NCBI GenBank assembly: GCA_022393335.1
Contig: JAJEKB010018794.1
Coordinates: forward strand, 1-64,000
DNA from: Macrotrachela quadricornifera
Lineage: Eukaryota > Rotifera > Eurotatoria > Philodinida > Philodinidae
Direction: 5' to 3'
Length of the DNA stretch: 64,000 nucleotides
Shown: in pieces, positions 48,795 to 64,000 of the stretch
Numbering within the stretch: position 1 is the stretch's first letter
How the letters are laid out: every line of letters begins with the position of its first letter
Position numbers and translations under genes: made by a program
Notes under the pieces: generated by a model
What the model saw: only the letters and a program-made list of their open reading frames with translations
Databases searched by the model: none
What the model was told of the DNA's origin: nothing

Positions 48795-51700
48795 ATGGAC
48801 ATCGATAATGGATGGTTTGATACTTTAAGTTATCCTTTAATAGTAAGTAATATTAAATTAATTATATATGAATATAATTTAGATATAATAGATATATATT
48901 TCTTAAACAAACATTTTCTAGCTCAATATTCAATATATCATCATTGATTTCAACGTTCCCCCATACGATCATGAAGGTATGCTGGTGGATAGTTATTTTA
49001 AAAGAATAATTATGCAGGATAAACAAAATTTATATTTTTAATATTTAGAATTTAAATAAGATATAATAAAATCATGAACAGTTTTCTATGTTAATATAAG
49101 ATTTTAATAAAGAAAGAAAGACTGTATGTAGAAAAATTATAGATATATCTTCTACTATCGATATTAACCGTTCAGACAAAAAGTTTAGCCCTAATTTCAA
49201 GATTTCTATCAGAAGGACTTTAAAACAATTCGTTATCAATCATATAATTTCTTTCTTCTCAAAGGTTTATTTAACTCTTTGGGAATAGACGTGACATATA
49301 CCACTTCGAGTATATGCACCACGCCTGCTCCAAAATTTTAAACAGGAATAATACTAAAAGTTTTTTTATTATATAACATGATTTCATAAAAATGAAAAAT
49401 TTGTTAATCCTGCAAATAATCTTTGTTAATATATATGATTTTTTAATATTCTAAATATCGTTTAGGATCCTCAACAACAAACATATGTAACAAAACATGA
49501 TTTAGAATTACTACATAAAAAAATTATTGCTACTGAGTACGTATATTATTTTTTATTTTTATCGAAATTATTCATATGTAAAAAAAAAATTTTTATTTAG
49601 TTTAATTGTACAAAAATATCAAGATGCGAATAAAGCCTTGCTAAGATTACAAAATGAAAACGATGATCTTAAAACACAAATTGAACAAATTACAAAGTAA
49701 AAATTATTCTTCTATAACAAAAAATAAAAGTTTGTTTTTTATTTTTAGTGAATGTTGTATTTTTGGTAAACAAATTACAGAATGTACACAAGAATGTGAT
49801 AATTTAAAAGAAGTAAAATGATTTTTTTTATAAAAAAATATAACAAAATGATTTTTTTTTATTTTAAGCATATTGACATATTAAGTGGTGAAAAACGTGA
49901 ATTACATCAACAATTACGTCAATTACAAGATGAAAATACAAATAATTATCATGAAATTATGGTTCTAGTAAGTATATACAACGAAAAAATAAAATAAAAA
50001 ATAAAAAAAATTCTTGTTTTCAGAAACAATATGAATCATTAAAAGAAACAAATGATCAATTAACTAAAACTGTTGATCGACAACAAAAACAAATAGCAAA
50101 ATTACAACTTCAATTACAAAGAAAATCAACAACTGTTTATAGGTAAAAATGAATTTTAAACAAATAATTCAACTTCTATTCTTCTTTTTCTTTCATTTAG
50201 ATTTGATAAAAATAAACACGAACCATCTGAAACAGGTAGAAAAAAAAATTGTACTATATTAATTAATATATAAATATATTTTTAGATATTGCTTTAAAGA
50301 ATTCACAAAAATCAATACGTGAACTTAAATTAGCTCTCGGTCGACTTGTAAATTTTATACAAATATCAAGTAAGATTTTATATATAAGTAATTAAAAACA
50401 AAAAATTTATTTTTTCAAATATTTTAGAAATTGAAATTCCAACAAGTCTTCATATTCGACCAGTTCTTAAAGCTCATGAGATAAATGATGGTAAAATTTT
50501 ATTTTATTTTTTTATAGCAAAATTTTTATTATTATTATTATTATTTTAGATTTCTTAGAAACTGAAGGTGAATTTGTTCTTAAACCAGTGCAAAAAGTGT
50601 CTGTAAGTATTTTTCTTTGAGAAAATTTTTTAAAGAATATATTGAAAATTTGTTTTATAGGAACCGGTTATTAATCAGATTGATGATGACGATGATGATG
50701 ATGATAATAATGGTGATTTTATTGATGTTAATCATACTGTTGAACCTCCACTTGTAAATACGACTATACCAGTAGCAGATATTATTGAAGAAACTCCAGT
50801 ACCATCAAAATCTTCATTACGTCAACAAAAGAAAAAAAAAGAAACTTCAAAATCAAAAGGTCATTCAAGAATAAATACAGTATTATCAGAAAATTCAACA
50901 ACACCACTTGAAGAACTTGCTAATGAACTTGAAATTGCTTTATCCCAACCAGATCAACAACAAGAGCAAAATACTTCTCAATTATCATCTGTTCGTAGTG
51001 ATGATGATGATGACGATAAAATACAAAAGTCAGATAAACAACAGTCATCAATACCTGTTTTTACTCCTACTATTTTACAACCATCAACTATTCATCAAAA
51101 GACAAATTCTTCAATAAAAATTATACATAAAAAAAGAAAACCAACTTCAAAACATGTACCTTTATTAAGTGATGATGATGAGGAGGAGGAGGAAATGTCA
51201 CAACCAAAATTACTATCATTATCACCCGAGTACCCACCCATTACTGAAGAATCACAAGTAACATCTATTTCATCAATCAATGAACAATCTATTTCTTTAT
51301 TACAAGTGGATAGTATTACTCCAATGGATATGGAAATATCAAATATACCTACCAAATATATGTCATCTCTTAGTGAAGATGATGATGATATTCATAATAC
51401 ATCAATACCATCTATATTTACTTCTGTTATTGAACAACAATCAGTTCATCTAGAATATATTTCTCCGTTAGAATTAAACAAATCAACTTTAAATAAAGAC
51501 AATCATGGATTTCAATCATCAGATAGATATTTATCATTATCACCATCATCAACAACAATAAGTCATACTTATACAAGCGATGTATTACAACCATCTTTAT
51601 CAATCACAGAAGATTCATTATCTAATAAACCAATAGAGACAATCTCTGAAAATATTCAAGATTCGTTTATCAATGAAAATAACCAAACAATATCATTTAT

Positions 51701-54458
51701 CTCTACAAATACTCTTGATTCCAATCGTATTGAAATTGTTTTACGTTTATTAAATGTTTTAACAAAAGTACCAATACCTTTAAAACGATTACGATTGGTT
51801 CGCCATCGTATTCAACAAAAACAGAATCCTATCGAACAAGTTACTATATCAAATGAAGCTGAATCTAATCTTGAGAAACCAACTATAACAATTACTGAAA
51901 TATCAGAACATCCAACTCTTGACTCATCACAATTAGCTGAAGAAGATAATCGAATAATTGATGAAGTACAGAAAAATTCAGTTTCCCCACCAATCGAAGA
52001 ACAACGTAAATCTACTGAACAAATTAGTATAATATTTAATGAAACACCGAAAGATCAAGTTTCAATACCAACAGACGAACAACTATTATCTACTGAAGAG
52101 AATAATACAGCAACTAATGAAGCGCCGAATATTCAAATTTCCTCACCAATGGAAGAACAATCAATATCTATTGGAGAGACTAATAAATTAATTAATAAAA
52201 TATCTGAAGATCAAATTTCAGTATCAATGGAAGAGCTACCGAAATTCATTGAAGAAAATAATACAACAACTACCAAAATATCAGAATGTCCAATTCCTGA
52301 ACAATTGAAATCTACGGAGGAGAATAATACACCAATTGATGACATACCAAATATACCAATTTCATCAATGGAAGTAAAACAAAATCCTATTGAAGAAAAT
52401 CATAACACTATAGAAATTAATACATCAATTAATGAAGTACATGACGAACAACAAAACGCTGAAGAAGAAAATTCTATTGATGGTAAACTAATTCTTTATA
52501 AAAATTATAATAATATACATTTATTTTATTTATTAGAACGATCATTAATAATTAACGAACCATTAATGATATCATCATCCCAAGAATCAACAGTAATATT
52601 GTTTTATTTGAATATTTTGATTTTATTTATTTTTAATATTTCTTTAGCCTATTATGGAACCGATACAATCCGAACAACCTTTACTATTCAAGAATGAATT
52701 CGAAAAACCAGTAACATCTCCAATCTTAGGTAAATAACATCTTTTACAATTATATTTCTTATTTCTTTTCTTTTTTTTTTGTAGAAGTATCTAAACAATC
52801 TTCATTAAAACCTTTTCAAATTTCAATTATTCATCGTCTTCTTAATATGTTAACTAATCTACCTATAAAACCTCTAACGCTTCCTAAACCAAATACATTA
52901 CAAAGAAAAAAACAGAAACCCGCTACTAATAAACCTTCTGTTTCTCTTCCTCATCAAACATCAAATCGAATGCAAACACGTTCATTAAGTTCTATTCGAG
53001 CATGTATTGCACGCTGTAATCAACCACCAGTTGCAACTAAAAAACGATCAGCAAATGAATTACCATCATCATCACAATCATCAAAATCAAAACGAATTAA
53101 ATCTATTAAAATGGAAGAAAATAATAATGAATATAATCTTATTAATAAATATCTAAATACACATTCAAAAGAAATTAATGATGAATTAAAAAATATTCTT
53201 CAACAAAAATTACATGAAGATATTGTATTATTTAGTCATAATATATATGAAATTCTAAGTCAATTAATGTTTAATAAATGTGATATTATTCTTCCGTTAG
53301 TCAAACATCTTCATCCTTATGAAGAATCAATTAAAATATTATTAACATATATTAATGGCGAATCATGTATATTTCAACATCATTTTATTATTAAATTAAA
53401 TCAAGTATTTGAATATGAAATAAAAAAACAACCAATATCGATTAATCGAATTAAAATTTTAAAGTAAGTTAAATGAAAAAATTTTTCAATATTGATCAAC
53501 GTATTGATTTACATTTATAAATGTTTGTTTGTCCTCATCCAAAAATTTTTTTCTAAAAATAGATTTGTACAATTTCCAGCAAAGAATATCAAAATTTATA
53601 AGGAATGTTTTTTAAAAGCTATGTGCGTAATAGAAAAATCTGTATCTTGATATAATAAATGTATTCACGTCTATAAGTCTGTAGTTATTTTTAGACAATA
53701 AACGCAATATAGACCATCTGTTGGGACTAGTCATGTGCTATGTGGGCATGTAAACCCTTCCTTAGAACGGTAGTATTGAGTAGAAATCTGAAAAAAAAAA
53801 GTTTTCTAATTTTGAATATTTTTCATGTCTTTACAAAATAATAATACATATATTATTTTCCTTTTTTAGTCGATTATTCTTTCTGACCAGCTCAATAATA
53901 ACATCATCAGTGATTACCTATACTCATTTATTTGATATAGGTTATTATTTATCACATGATATTCTTACAGATGCATGGTCATTTATATCGAATATATGTT
54001 CATCATTAATTTCAAATGATTCACAAAAAAATTCATCAAATATATTACTTCATCAAATTTTATTTGATATATTAAAACAAAATCAATTGAATATATCACT
54101 TGAATATGTTGAAAATCTTTTCATTTCTTATCATAAATATACACATAATCAAGATGATTTAATACGTTGTTTTATATTAATATCTCGTCATCAAACATGG
54201 TTATGGTGTTCAAAAGAATTATGTTCAAAATTTTTCTTTCCATTATTAAATAAAATGGATAATCAATTTCAACAACGTCGAATTATTTTAATTATTTTAC
54301 AATATATTTTATTTATATATAAAGATAATGAAGATTTTAAACAAGATATTATCTTTCATGATCAAATAAAACAACTACTTATATCATTTAAAATAGTGAA
54401 TAGTGAGGAATGTATTGTACGAGATAAAATTTTTTTTATTCTTCATACTTATTGTTAA
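48795..54458 (+). CDS. coiled-coil protein, probable ICE1 (little elongation complex subunit 1)
   Basis: ICE1 scaffolds the little elongation complex that drives Pol II transcription of small nuclear RNA genes. About ten small N-terminal exons (48795 to about 50598) encode a heptad-rich coil; KHDLELLHKKIIATD, then YQDANKALLRLQNEND, resembles the ICE1 N-terminal coil, and RELKLALGRLVNFIQ its following conserved segment. A long exon (about 50662-52485) is low-complexity, acidic and serine-rich with imperfect repeats around PISSPMEEQ and EENNT. The last exons (about 52650-52727, 52786-53463, 53870-54458) form a helical domain including DIVLFSHNIYEILSQL, comparable to the ICE1 C-terminal domain. 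The join between the 2nd and 3rd exons is not in phase with the simplest splice sites, so the start is uncertain. The family is inferred from order and local likeness, not from strong motifs. Confidence 0.6.
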
Positions 54459-55904
54459 ATAAATAAAAGAGGAATAGGACAGACAATGAAAAAAAAGAAT
54501 AATATTATAATCTATTGGAATTTGTGCTTTTAACAATGAAAATATTAATTAAAGAATATTATTTGATAAATTAATCAGTATAAGTAACATTCGTTTTCTA
54601 TTCCTTATCGTTAAATATAAAGAAATGTTCTTTTGACCTGCAATTGTCTTTGAAGGTGATGAAAAGATAAGGTATAGCATTCAAAAAAATGAATCTTACA
54701 AAATTTGTAAAAATAATTTTCGATAGTTTTTCATACTTCTAATTATTCTTAAAAGAAAAGTTTGATTGCATTTGAAAGAGTCTATCAAACGAATAAAACT
54801 TTACAATATTATTGATTAATTCATTTAACTCTAAACTAATATCTCTACATGATCAAATTTTTATATATAAATTATATTTAATTCAAAAATCACACTTAAA
54901 TATGGTTATAAATTTAGTTGTAATTAATTAGAATTTTTAATTTCAAACTAACTATATTATAAAATATAAAAATGAATGGTAATATATCAACAAAAATCAA
55001 GCATTAAAGAAATTTATTATTAGTCTTGCTTAATTAAATTATTGTAATTTGAATATTATTCATTTCTATCATATATTAATCAATTTATTCGTAAATTTTA
55101 CACCATTTACCTTCTATATTATATTTAACTGATATTAAAATTGTATTCGAAAATGCTAGTTTTACTCGAATATCCTTTGTGTATTATTTATAACGGAAAA
55201 GTAATTAAATACGAAATTTAATATATGTAATATATCTAATCGAAAAAAAAAGTGGCCTATAAAAACAAAAATCACAAGGTTATGTGATAGCTTACAGGCT
55301 GTGTCCGCAACATATCGATTAGAAACATAAAATAAACCTTATGATTAAAATCATATAATTTTTATTTTTTTTTATGAGAAAAATATACAATAGAGAGAGA
55401 ATGGAACAAACAAAAGTTATCATCGAAACTATTTTTTCTCTATCTCTTATTTTCTCTCTCTCTTTTTTTTTCTCGAAATAGGTGTGTCTATGGGGTTACA
55501 ACCCTTTTTATTTCGTTTGCGTTTAGCAGTTGTTGATTTTCACATCATTATTTTTCACTAGTCAAACATTAGAAGATTTTTTTTTTCTTTTCTTCTTCCC
55601 TCTTTTCTTATCTTAAATTATCTATATAAAGACAAGAGTTTCTATGTATAGATATTCATTTCTACATTTCTATTTTTTTTTTCGTTTATATATCTCTTTC
55701 TTTATTTTTCTTAATCAATTAAAAAATCGTATCGATCGAGAAGAGATTGAACGAGTTGCCAGAAGGCTTAATGGTGGAATTTTATACGGAACCCCTTTCA
55801 AATATATTTCAATCGGCGACCGGTGGACTTAGATATCGTACATTTAAACGTCAACGAATTAAATTTAATAAATCATATACATCAATTGATCCATATAATT
55901 AAAA
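54459..55904. other. non-coding gap and 5' region of the aminotransferase
   Basis: About 1.4 kb. A purine run (AGAGAGAGAATGG near 55393) and a matching pyrimidine run (TCTCTCTCTCTTTT near 55453) flank a short stem. An open frame at 55644-55832 stops before the aminotransferase ATG and is more likely leader sequence than a gene. Confidence 0.4.
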
Positions 55905-57673
<1,769 letters not shown>

Positions 57674-59183
57674 ATCAATAAAAATAACTATTTGTTTTCT
57701 TTTTCTTTTTTTTGTTTTTTTTTGTTTCATTTATTGTTTTGATTCATTAATTATTCAATCATTTCTTTTTTTCTTTTGTTTTTAATTAAAAATAAATTTC
57801 AATTTAACAAATTATATTTTTGTTTAATATAGATGAATAGATAATATAAAAGTTGTCTCCTTGGAATTGAATACTTGAAATCATTACATCTTTTTAAAAT
57901 TTTTTCTTTTTTCATAATTATAAATCTAATTATTATCATTATTTTATATTAGATACAATATTTTAATCAATTAATAATGGTCTATTTTCTTTTGTTATTT
58001 TCTAAATCGAAAACGATTTATTCTGTGGTATTAAATATAAATTATTTATTTCTATTTCACTAATATTAAGACTTTGAAGTATTTATAATCACCTGAAATA
58101 GTTTTCATTATCTGTGTCGTCATTTTTTGGGGTAAAAACCAGTGATAATCAGTGGTTTTAAGAAAAAAATAATCAGTATCTGTTGGTATAGGTGAAAACC
58201 AACGGCTTGGTGTAGTAATTCTTACAAAATGAAATTATTTTTTTTATTTAAGTGTCATTTGACAGTTTATCAAAATGTAAGTAACTTGTGTGTAAAAAGT
58301 CTTTGTACAATATTTCTATTCATTTTTTATTCATTTATATGTTGCAGAAGACAATCAGAAGTAATCAGCTGGAATGAGAATTTTCATGCTCTTTCTAAAA
58401 ATATATTCAAAATTCTTTTTTTTTTATTTAAAGTTAATTTACGAAGAACAAATGTATAGTGGAAGTCAAAGTGACGTCTGTACAAAATTTTTTATACACT
58501 TCATTTTAATATTCTACTTAGAAGGGCGTTAATTGAAACTATAAGAAAGTTTTCTTGTACACTAATTTTTAGGATGAAACCTACTTTTCAAAAGGGCCAA
58601 TTTGTTTCATTTCCGAGATATTGTTACAAAACATCCGACTCTATTATATTTTCAATACAAAAATTTTCAAAAAACGGTTATTTTGAAAAATGTCATTTGA
58701 AGTACAGAATAGTATGTCGAAAAATGTTTGTAACTTATGATTCTTTTGAATTGTAGTTTATTGTTATCCATAATTTTTTACAATACTGGGAAATCAAAAC
58801 TATTTCGGTATATCCTTCACAGAAATTACATATGACAGAAAAAAAACCCTCAAGATTGTTGTGCAATCGACTCTTTTATTTATGCAAGTATTTGCTTGCA
58901 GCTAACAAGTCGTAAATCAAAACAAAATTTTAAAGATATATTTAGAAAGAGGATCAACTTCTGATTTCAACTGATTACATTCAGTCTTCTCCAGTTATAT
59001 TTAAATATACAAAACATGAGCAAACATATTTACCAAGATATTTGTAACTATAGTGTTTTATACAGACATCGTCTTCGATTCCCATCACAGATTCATCCTT
59101 GACCCATTCGCCACGATGGATCTCGTTGGTCCGACCCACTTATATACATTTGAATATTTTCACTTTAATTTTTTGATATAACA
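57674..59183. other. non-coding
   Basis: About 1.5 kb after the aminotransferase; begins with T-rich 3' UTR-like sequence. Two plus-strand open frames (58229-58459, 58574-58756) lack protein character. Confidence 0.45.
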
Positions 59184-59582
59184 TCGTTTCTTTTATCTAA
59201 CATAGAGCAACGTTCAACATTTATTATTCATAAGAGAATAATTGATGAATGTTGCATTACGGTATGTTAAGTCGTTTCAATAATAATAAAAAGATGAACT
59301 ATGAGATGTGAAAATTATAATGTGTGCATCTAATAACTTCCAATTGTAAGGGATTTAGTTTTAAATGAAACCAATAAAAATTGATGTCCTTCAATATTTT
59401 GAAAGAAAAATTAGCTGAATTTATTGAAATTAACTAAGCTTGAAAAGCTTTACTTATTTACAGTAACTGATAGAAAATGTGTGTCACGTATATTTTTCTG
59501 AGAATCGTACAATGTAACATTTATCAATTATTCTCTTATGAATAAAAATGTTGAACATTTCTCTATGTTTGACAAACGAAAC
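59184..59582. repeat. inverted repeat, arms about 75 bp
   Basis: The left arm 59184-59262 and right arm 59508-59582 are inverted copies at roughly 85 percent; the best block is TTCATAAGAGAATAATTGAT against its inverse in the right arm. The spacer is about 245 bp and non-coding. Likely a small degenerate MITE; no clear target duplication. Confidence 0.6.
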
Positions 59583-61128
59583 TTGCCATACTATTGTAAA
59601 TCTAGATAAATCTGAATATAAAAACGAAAAGAATTGATTTTTCATTTCAATAACAACTCGTCATTCGGTTGTTGATTGTAATAAACCTGAGGTAAAAAAT
59701 CATTTCTTTTAGAAAAAAAAACTATCAAAGAATTGGTCAAATGTGAAGTATAGTTTAGTAAAATAACTATTTGAATAATGACTCTTTATGTAAAGTTCTG
59801 TGATAAACACAATGATCTTTCAGTGTATGGATTACCTTGCAGTTATCTGAAATAAACAAATGTAAAATAAGCGTAATCGAATTAGTTCAAACCAAAAGTT
59901 CATGATTAAGAATGAAAGAAACGTAAATTCTGTTGACTAATACTGAAGACCGTCATAGATATACAGATTTAGCAAAACATACCGTTTAAATCTATATTTA
60001 ATTTATTAAAAAGATAAACAAAAATACAATCATGATGACCTATCAATAACCTTCAAGAAAAATATTTAATATATCACTAGTAAACGAACTAATAAAGAAA
60101 ATTCAAGCTAATCACAATTGTGCACGATAGACCTGTCATTCTCAAATTCTAATGTTGTTACTGAAACTTTATAAATAAAGTTGTTACTTTTGTGAAATAG
60201 ATCTTTCCAATCGAAAAGACGTCCAATGAAATAATGAACAAAAACAAGTTTAAACTTTGTATAAACACTGAAGCGATCTATTTACCGCTATTATTAATGA
60301 ATTAAATGGCGTTCATTGCTTGTTTTTATTTGTTCTTGTAGGATAAATGAAACTGTTCCAGAGTTACATTTATTAAGTGGCATCCAGAAAAAAACTCATC
60401 TTAGCTCAAGTGGCTTACGCTACCAATATCTTTGTCAGATAAGTTCAGCATAAAAACCATAGTACAAGGCAGAATTTTTTTAAATATTTGGTACCATCTA
60501 TGATCTGTCATGGTTCTTTAAATTAGCTGGAACCCCTCAATGGTTTACTAATAAACGAACAAAACCTTCAAAGGTTCAATATCTTTGCTAGAACCATAGA
60601 TGGTTTCATATGACACGTGTTTTTTAGAGTATATAGAAAGCAATACATACGTTTTATTTCTCTTCTATCTATCTATTAATTAAGTTACAATGTCATGCTT
60701 TTTACACACATGGTATAAGAAAGTAAATAGTCGAATACTCTCGTATTCTGCTACTGGCTTATTTTTTTCATCACGGTAAAAAATTGAATTGTGTAAATTT
60801 AGTAGAAGGAAAAATAGTGTCAAAAGTAAAAAGTATTGAAAGAAAACATATAAAAACAGTTATTACTCATCGAAATAACTGTTGAAAAAATGACAATCTG
60901 GTGCGTACAAATGTTTCTGTTTTCGTTAGTTGTTTGTTTGGGTAATATCATTTTAGCAAATTCTTTGACAAACATCGCGTGAATTAACTATAACATGACA
61001 TATATATATATATTGCACTTGCGCATGAATAGTGTCTACTAAATCTATATTAATAGCATTTTTGATATCTTTTTATTTGGATAGTTTCCATTTTGTTCAT
61101 TATTTCGTTTGATCAAACTTATAGATAT
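59583..61128. other. non-coding
   Basis: About 1.5 kb with no supported gene. A stretch around 60510-60620 with short phrases GGAACCC, TGGTTTAC and AGAACCATAGATGG may be an old repeat but I cannot define its ends. Confidence 0.4.
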
Positions 61129-62032
61129 CAGTGTCTGACATGGGTCACTTTTTTTGTGACCCGACCAGACCCAGTCGGTCCCAAGTTTGATCTGACTCAA
61201 CCTGACTCGACCCGAGCTCAAAAATATTTTTCGTAACCTGATCCAAGTTAAGAAATAGCTTTAGGCCAATCAAAATGAATTTTTTTTAGATATTAACAAT
61301 CTTCTCAGTAGATCGATTCATATTCTATCTAATATTCGAAATAAAGAAATGATTATCTCATCTAAAATTGCTGCTTTTCTTATGTGAAGTTCGAAATTCG
61401 TAAACCTTTTGTGATCCAACCTGAGCACGAAGCCGAAGCCGGTGATGAAATATTTTGGTCCGAGCCAGAGCGGAGCCGAAGCCGATAGCTACTTGACGGT
61501 TCCGACTTTTATTTGTTCTGTTTATACTGAGAACGGGAGTTACATTTGTGTTATAGGTATTTTCTCTTGGTTTTTTCGTTTCTTTCTTTATATGACAACT
61601 TAGATATATTCCATCTCTTGTCTAAATATCAAATATAAATATCAGCTATTCTTCACTGAAAAAGACTTGTGCGCATCTTTGGTAAAAAACAAACTACTTA
61701 CACATAACTACGGTTTTACGTATCAATCAGGTATAACTTATTTGATTATATTCTGAATTTAATATATTTTTCATGCACCATTTCACCACACAGATGAAGT
61801 CTCACAAAAGAAGTGTTAGCGAAATCAACAATTCTCAAATGAAATTCTGATTTTCTACACTAGACATTTTTTATTTGTTATTTAGTTGTTTTTAACTATA
61901 TCAGTTTTTCATATTTGTTGTTACTTTAAAACCTATGAAAATCCACTAAAAGAAAAACAAGGAAAAAATGAACATGTTTTGACTTTGGAGTCGGAGCCGG
62001 AGAGGGTCGGAGCTGCCCAGCGCTGAACACTG
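61129..62032. mobile_element. hAT-like non-autonomous element (904 bp)
   Basis: The left end begins CAGTGTCTGACATGGG and the right end, inverted, CAGTGTTCAGCGCTGGG. The flanking octamers are ATAGATAT (61121-61128) and ATAAATAT (62033-62040), 7 of 8 identical. Just inside are GC-rich degenerate tandem motifs: GACCCGACC/CTGACTCGACC on the left and GGAGCCGGAG/CGGAGC on the right, with GAAGCCGAAGCCGG near 61430. Such subterminal repeats are typical of hAT transposase binding regions. No transposase is encoded. Confidence 0.68.
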
Positions 62033-63041
62033 ATAAATATCGAAATGACACAAATTTATGTGTTTTTCTTTTTTCCTCATGCGTTACTAATGACAGCTCT
62101 AAGCGAGATATAAAAATGAGTGCCCCTCGCATTCTTATTTATTTTTTTCATCATCAATAGATTTATAACCAGCACATTACAGATTCTTAAAAATTTGAAC
62201 AGTTATTCGTCATTATCAAACAGTAAGTAGCTTCGTTCTTGAACTGTGCATGGTACGTACAAACTATTCATTTAGTATTTATTCCTACTGGTGATTGTTA
62301 TCCTAATACAAACCGGTATAGAGTTTTTTAATAGGAATATCCTGCGAGACGAGGAAAAATAAGGCCGATTGAAAATATCTTCTATTATTTGTTTTAAGCT
62401 TTCACAAAGATGAATTGTTTCTTTTCTTTCTATTATTAATGAGTACATGATTATTCATTTATTTGTTGTTATATATTTTTCTAGACTAGAACGACGATCA
62501 CTGCAATCCTGTTCATTATGGGTAAGAACTTATTTGAGTATAATTCATAAACAATACATTCCTTATTGACCTGAGTAAGTCGTTTTGAAAAGATATACTA
62601 AGATAAAGGTAAATAATGTCTACTATCTTGAAGAAATAGTGAAAAATGGTTTTATATTATTTTTCACTTCTATGAATTTTCTAAATAGAAGACTCAATAT
62701 TTTTTTGGTGATCGAATTGATATTGATGATAAGTTGTAGCCATTGGAAAGCATTGCAAGAAAAGAAGAGTGCATATTGTTGATCGAACTAATCAAAATCG
62801 GTATCTTAACTTTCTTTATTTTCAATAATAGACAATTCGCTATTCTCGCCACACATCACTACTTTTTTAGAAGATATTTATCCTAATTTTTTTTTCAAAA
62901 CTTTTATAAATAAAAACTCGTCTGGACAATCATTTGTAGATGTATTAGTGGAAATCGAGAAGTTGAAAATGACATTATTGTTGTTTGCAAACAATATTCT
63001 ATAGATTCTACTGAACTGATCGTTTAAATTTGTTTTTCTAG
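62033..63041. other. upstream of the LRR gene
   Basis: About 1 kb. Earlier exons of the LRR gene may lie here (for instance near 62500-62520 an ATGGGTAAG could be a short first exon with donor), but I cannot prove them. Confidence 0.35.
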
Positions 63042-64000
63042 ACGACTGTACTTCTTCATCATCTAAATCAGAGTGCACTTATAGCAACAAGGAACTTAAC
63101 TATTGGTACATTATGTGACCATTTAGAAGTAAACAAAACATTGGTTGAGTTACATATGACACGTATTGGCAGTAATCAGGTCGAATTCGCAGAAAGGCTG
63201 GCTAATGCTTTAAAAGTGAACACTACACTTCGAGTACTTCATTTCGATGATTGTGGCATCAGCGAGGAAGGTTCTTATTTTATTTCTGGGGCATTGTTGA
63301 GAAACTCGACATTAACGGAATTAACTTTGAGAGAGGTCAGAATTGGTCGTGCAGGAGTTGATGCTCTGATGGACGCGCTCTGTAAAAATAATTCGTTGAA
63401 GAAACTTGATCTTCTCCTTCCTCTGATGAGAGAGGAGAGTGGTTTGGCAATTGGAACGATGCTTCGATCAAATAAATCTTTAACTTCACTGAAAATATGC
63501 GCCAGTCATATATATCGGCGATAAAGGTGCAGAATCTATCTTTGATGCTATGTGCACGAATTCAACATTAACACCTATAATGGATGATATTAATCATGAA
63601 AGTGGATCAGCGATTGGGAAAATGTTGGCTCAGAATGTCACCTTGACTGAGCTCAATCTAACCCGGAACTTTCTTGATTCAAAAGGAGTTATTTCATTGG
63701 TAAATAATGCAAAACAGCTGAAATTAAGTCATCTCAATCTGAAATTCAATAATATAAAAGGCAACGGTGTGATTGCGTTGGCCGAATTATTTCGAACAAA
63801 TGCTACGTTGATCGATCTCAATTTGTCACAAAACAGTATTAACGATAAAGGTATAACAGCACTGATGGTTGGTCTATGTGAAAATGAAAAATTGCAAAAC
63901 TTGGATCTTAGTCAAAATTACATAGGCGATGAAAGTATCCCTTCCATCGAGAACATGCTCAAGAACGGTAGAGAGGGACTCATGACACTACATCTAAATA
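63042..64000 (+). CDS. leucine-rich-repeat protein (ribonuclease-inhibitor type), partial, frameshifted
   Basis: From an AG acceptor at 63040-63041 the frame reads TVLLHHLNQSALIATRNLTI and continues as repeats of about 28 residues with the pattern N-x-T/S-L-x-x-L-x-L-x-x-x-x-I-x-x-x-G, as in ribonuclease inhibitor, NLRC3 and RanGAP. The first frame ends at TAA 63522-63524; the next frame picks up at once with IGDKGAESIFDAM and runs open through at least three more repeats to the window end. The break falls on a short AT run (ATATAT, about 63508-63514), so it is either a one-base indel that kills the gene or a sequence error. No NACHT or other N-terminal domain is visible. Probable role is protein binding; nothing more specific can be said. 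Confidence 0.8.

Noticed and set aside
55644..55832. Upstream exon of the aminotransferase
   Set aside because: The frame stops before the aminotransferase ATG, has no family likeness, and the 473-aa product beginning at 55905 is already full length.

Overview
The window reads as an AT-rich animal contig, most probably from a bdelloid rotifer. The reasons are together: many tiny introns (about 50-65 nt, GT..AG); a full-length eukaryotic RNA-dependent RNA polymerase gene, a class expanded in bdelloids; an aminotransferase of clearly bacterial type that carries rotifer-like introns; an intronless GH3 glycosidase; and ordinary animal genes (exportin-6, MMADHC, VIP36/LMAN2, ninjurin). The assignment is an inference; no rRNA or species marker is present.

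Layout. 1-14.8 kb is gene-poor and decayed: a presenilin-like pseudogene (1005-2218, -), a long palindromic element (2777-4070), a LINE 5' relic (about 6400-6650), a 6-phosphogluconolactonase pseudogene (7979-8640, -), and a large inverted repeat (about 9024-10624) with a tRNA-Thr(UGU) in each arm. 14.8-22.2 kb is an intact RdRP gene of 11 exons whose last large intron carries a hAT-type MITE with an exact 8-bp target duplication. 24.1-24.6 kb is a small acidic protein; 29.5-31.3 kb a ninjurin-like gene. 35.3-43.3 kb holds exportin-6 and MMADHC in tandem on the minus strand; exportin-6 has a 1.45-kb hAT-type element in intron 2 and a stray copy of its last exon 2.8 kb downstream. 43.5-45.8 kb is a GH3 beta-xylosidase-like gene, divergent from MMADHC. 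46.1-47.5 kb is VIP36/LMAN2 (-). 48.8-54.5 kb is a coiled-coil protein resembling ICE1. 55.9-57.7 kb is the bacterial-type putrescine aminotransferase. 57.7-63 kb is non-coding with another hAT-like element. From 63.0 kb a leucine-rich-repeat gene runs off the window.

The genes do not form a pathway. Themes worth attention are: (i) horizontally acquired metabolic genes at different stages of domestication; (ii) at least four non-autonomous hAT-like insertions, two inside introns of working genes; (iii) RNAi machinery (RdRP) next to a region rich in palindromes able to fold into double-stranded RNA; and (iv) two minus-strand pseudogenes in which most in-frame stops lie one G-to-A change away from a tryptophan codon.
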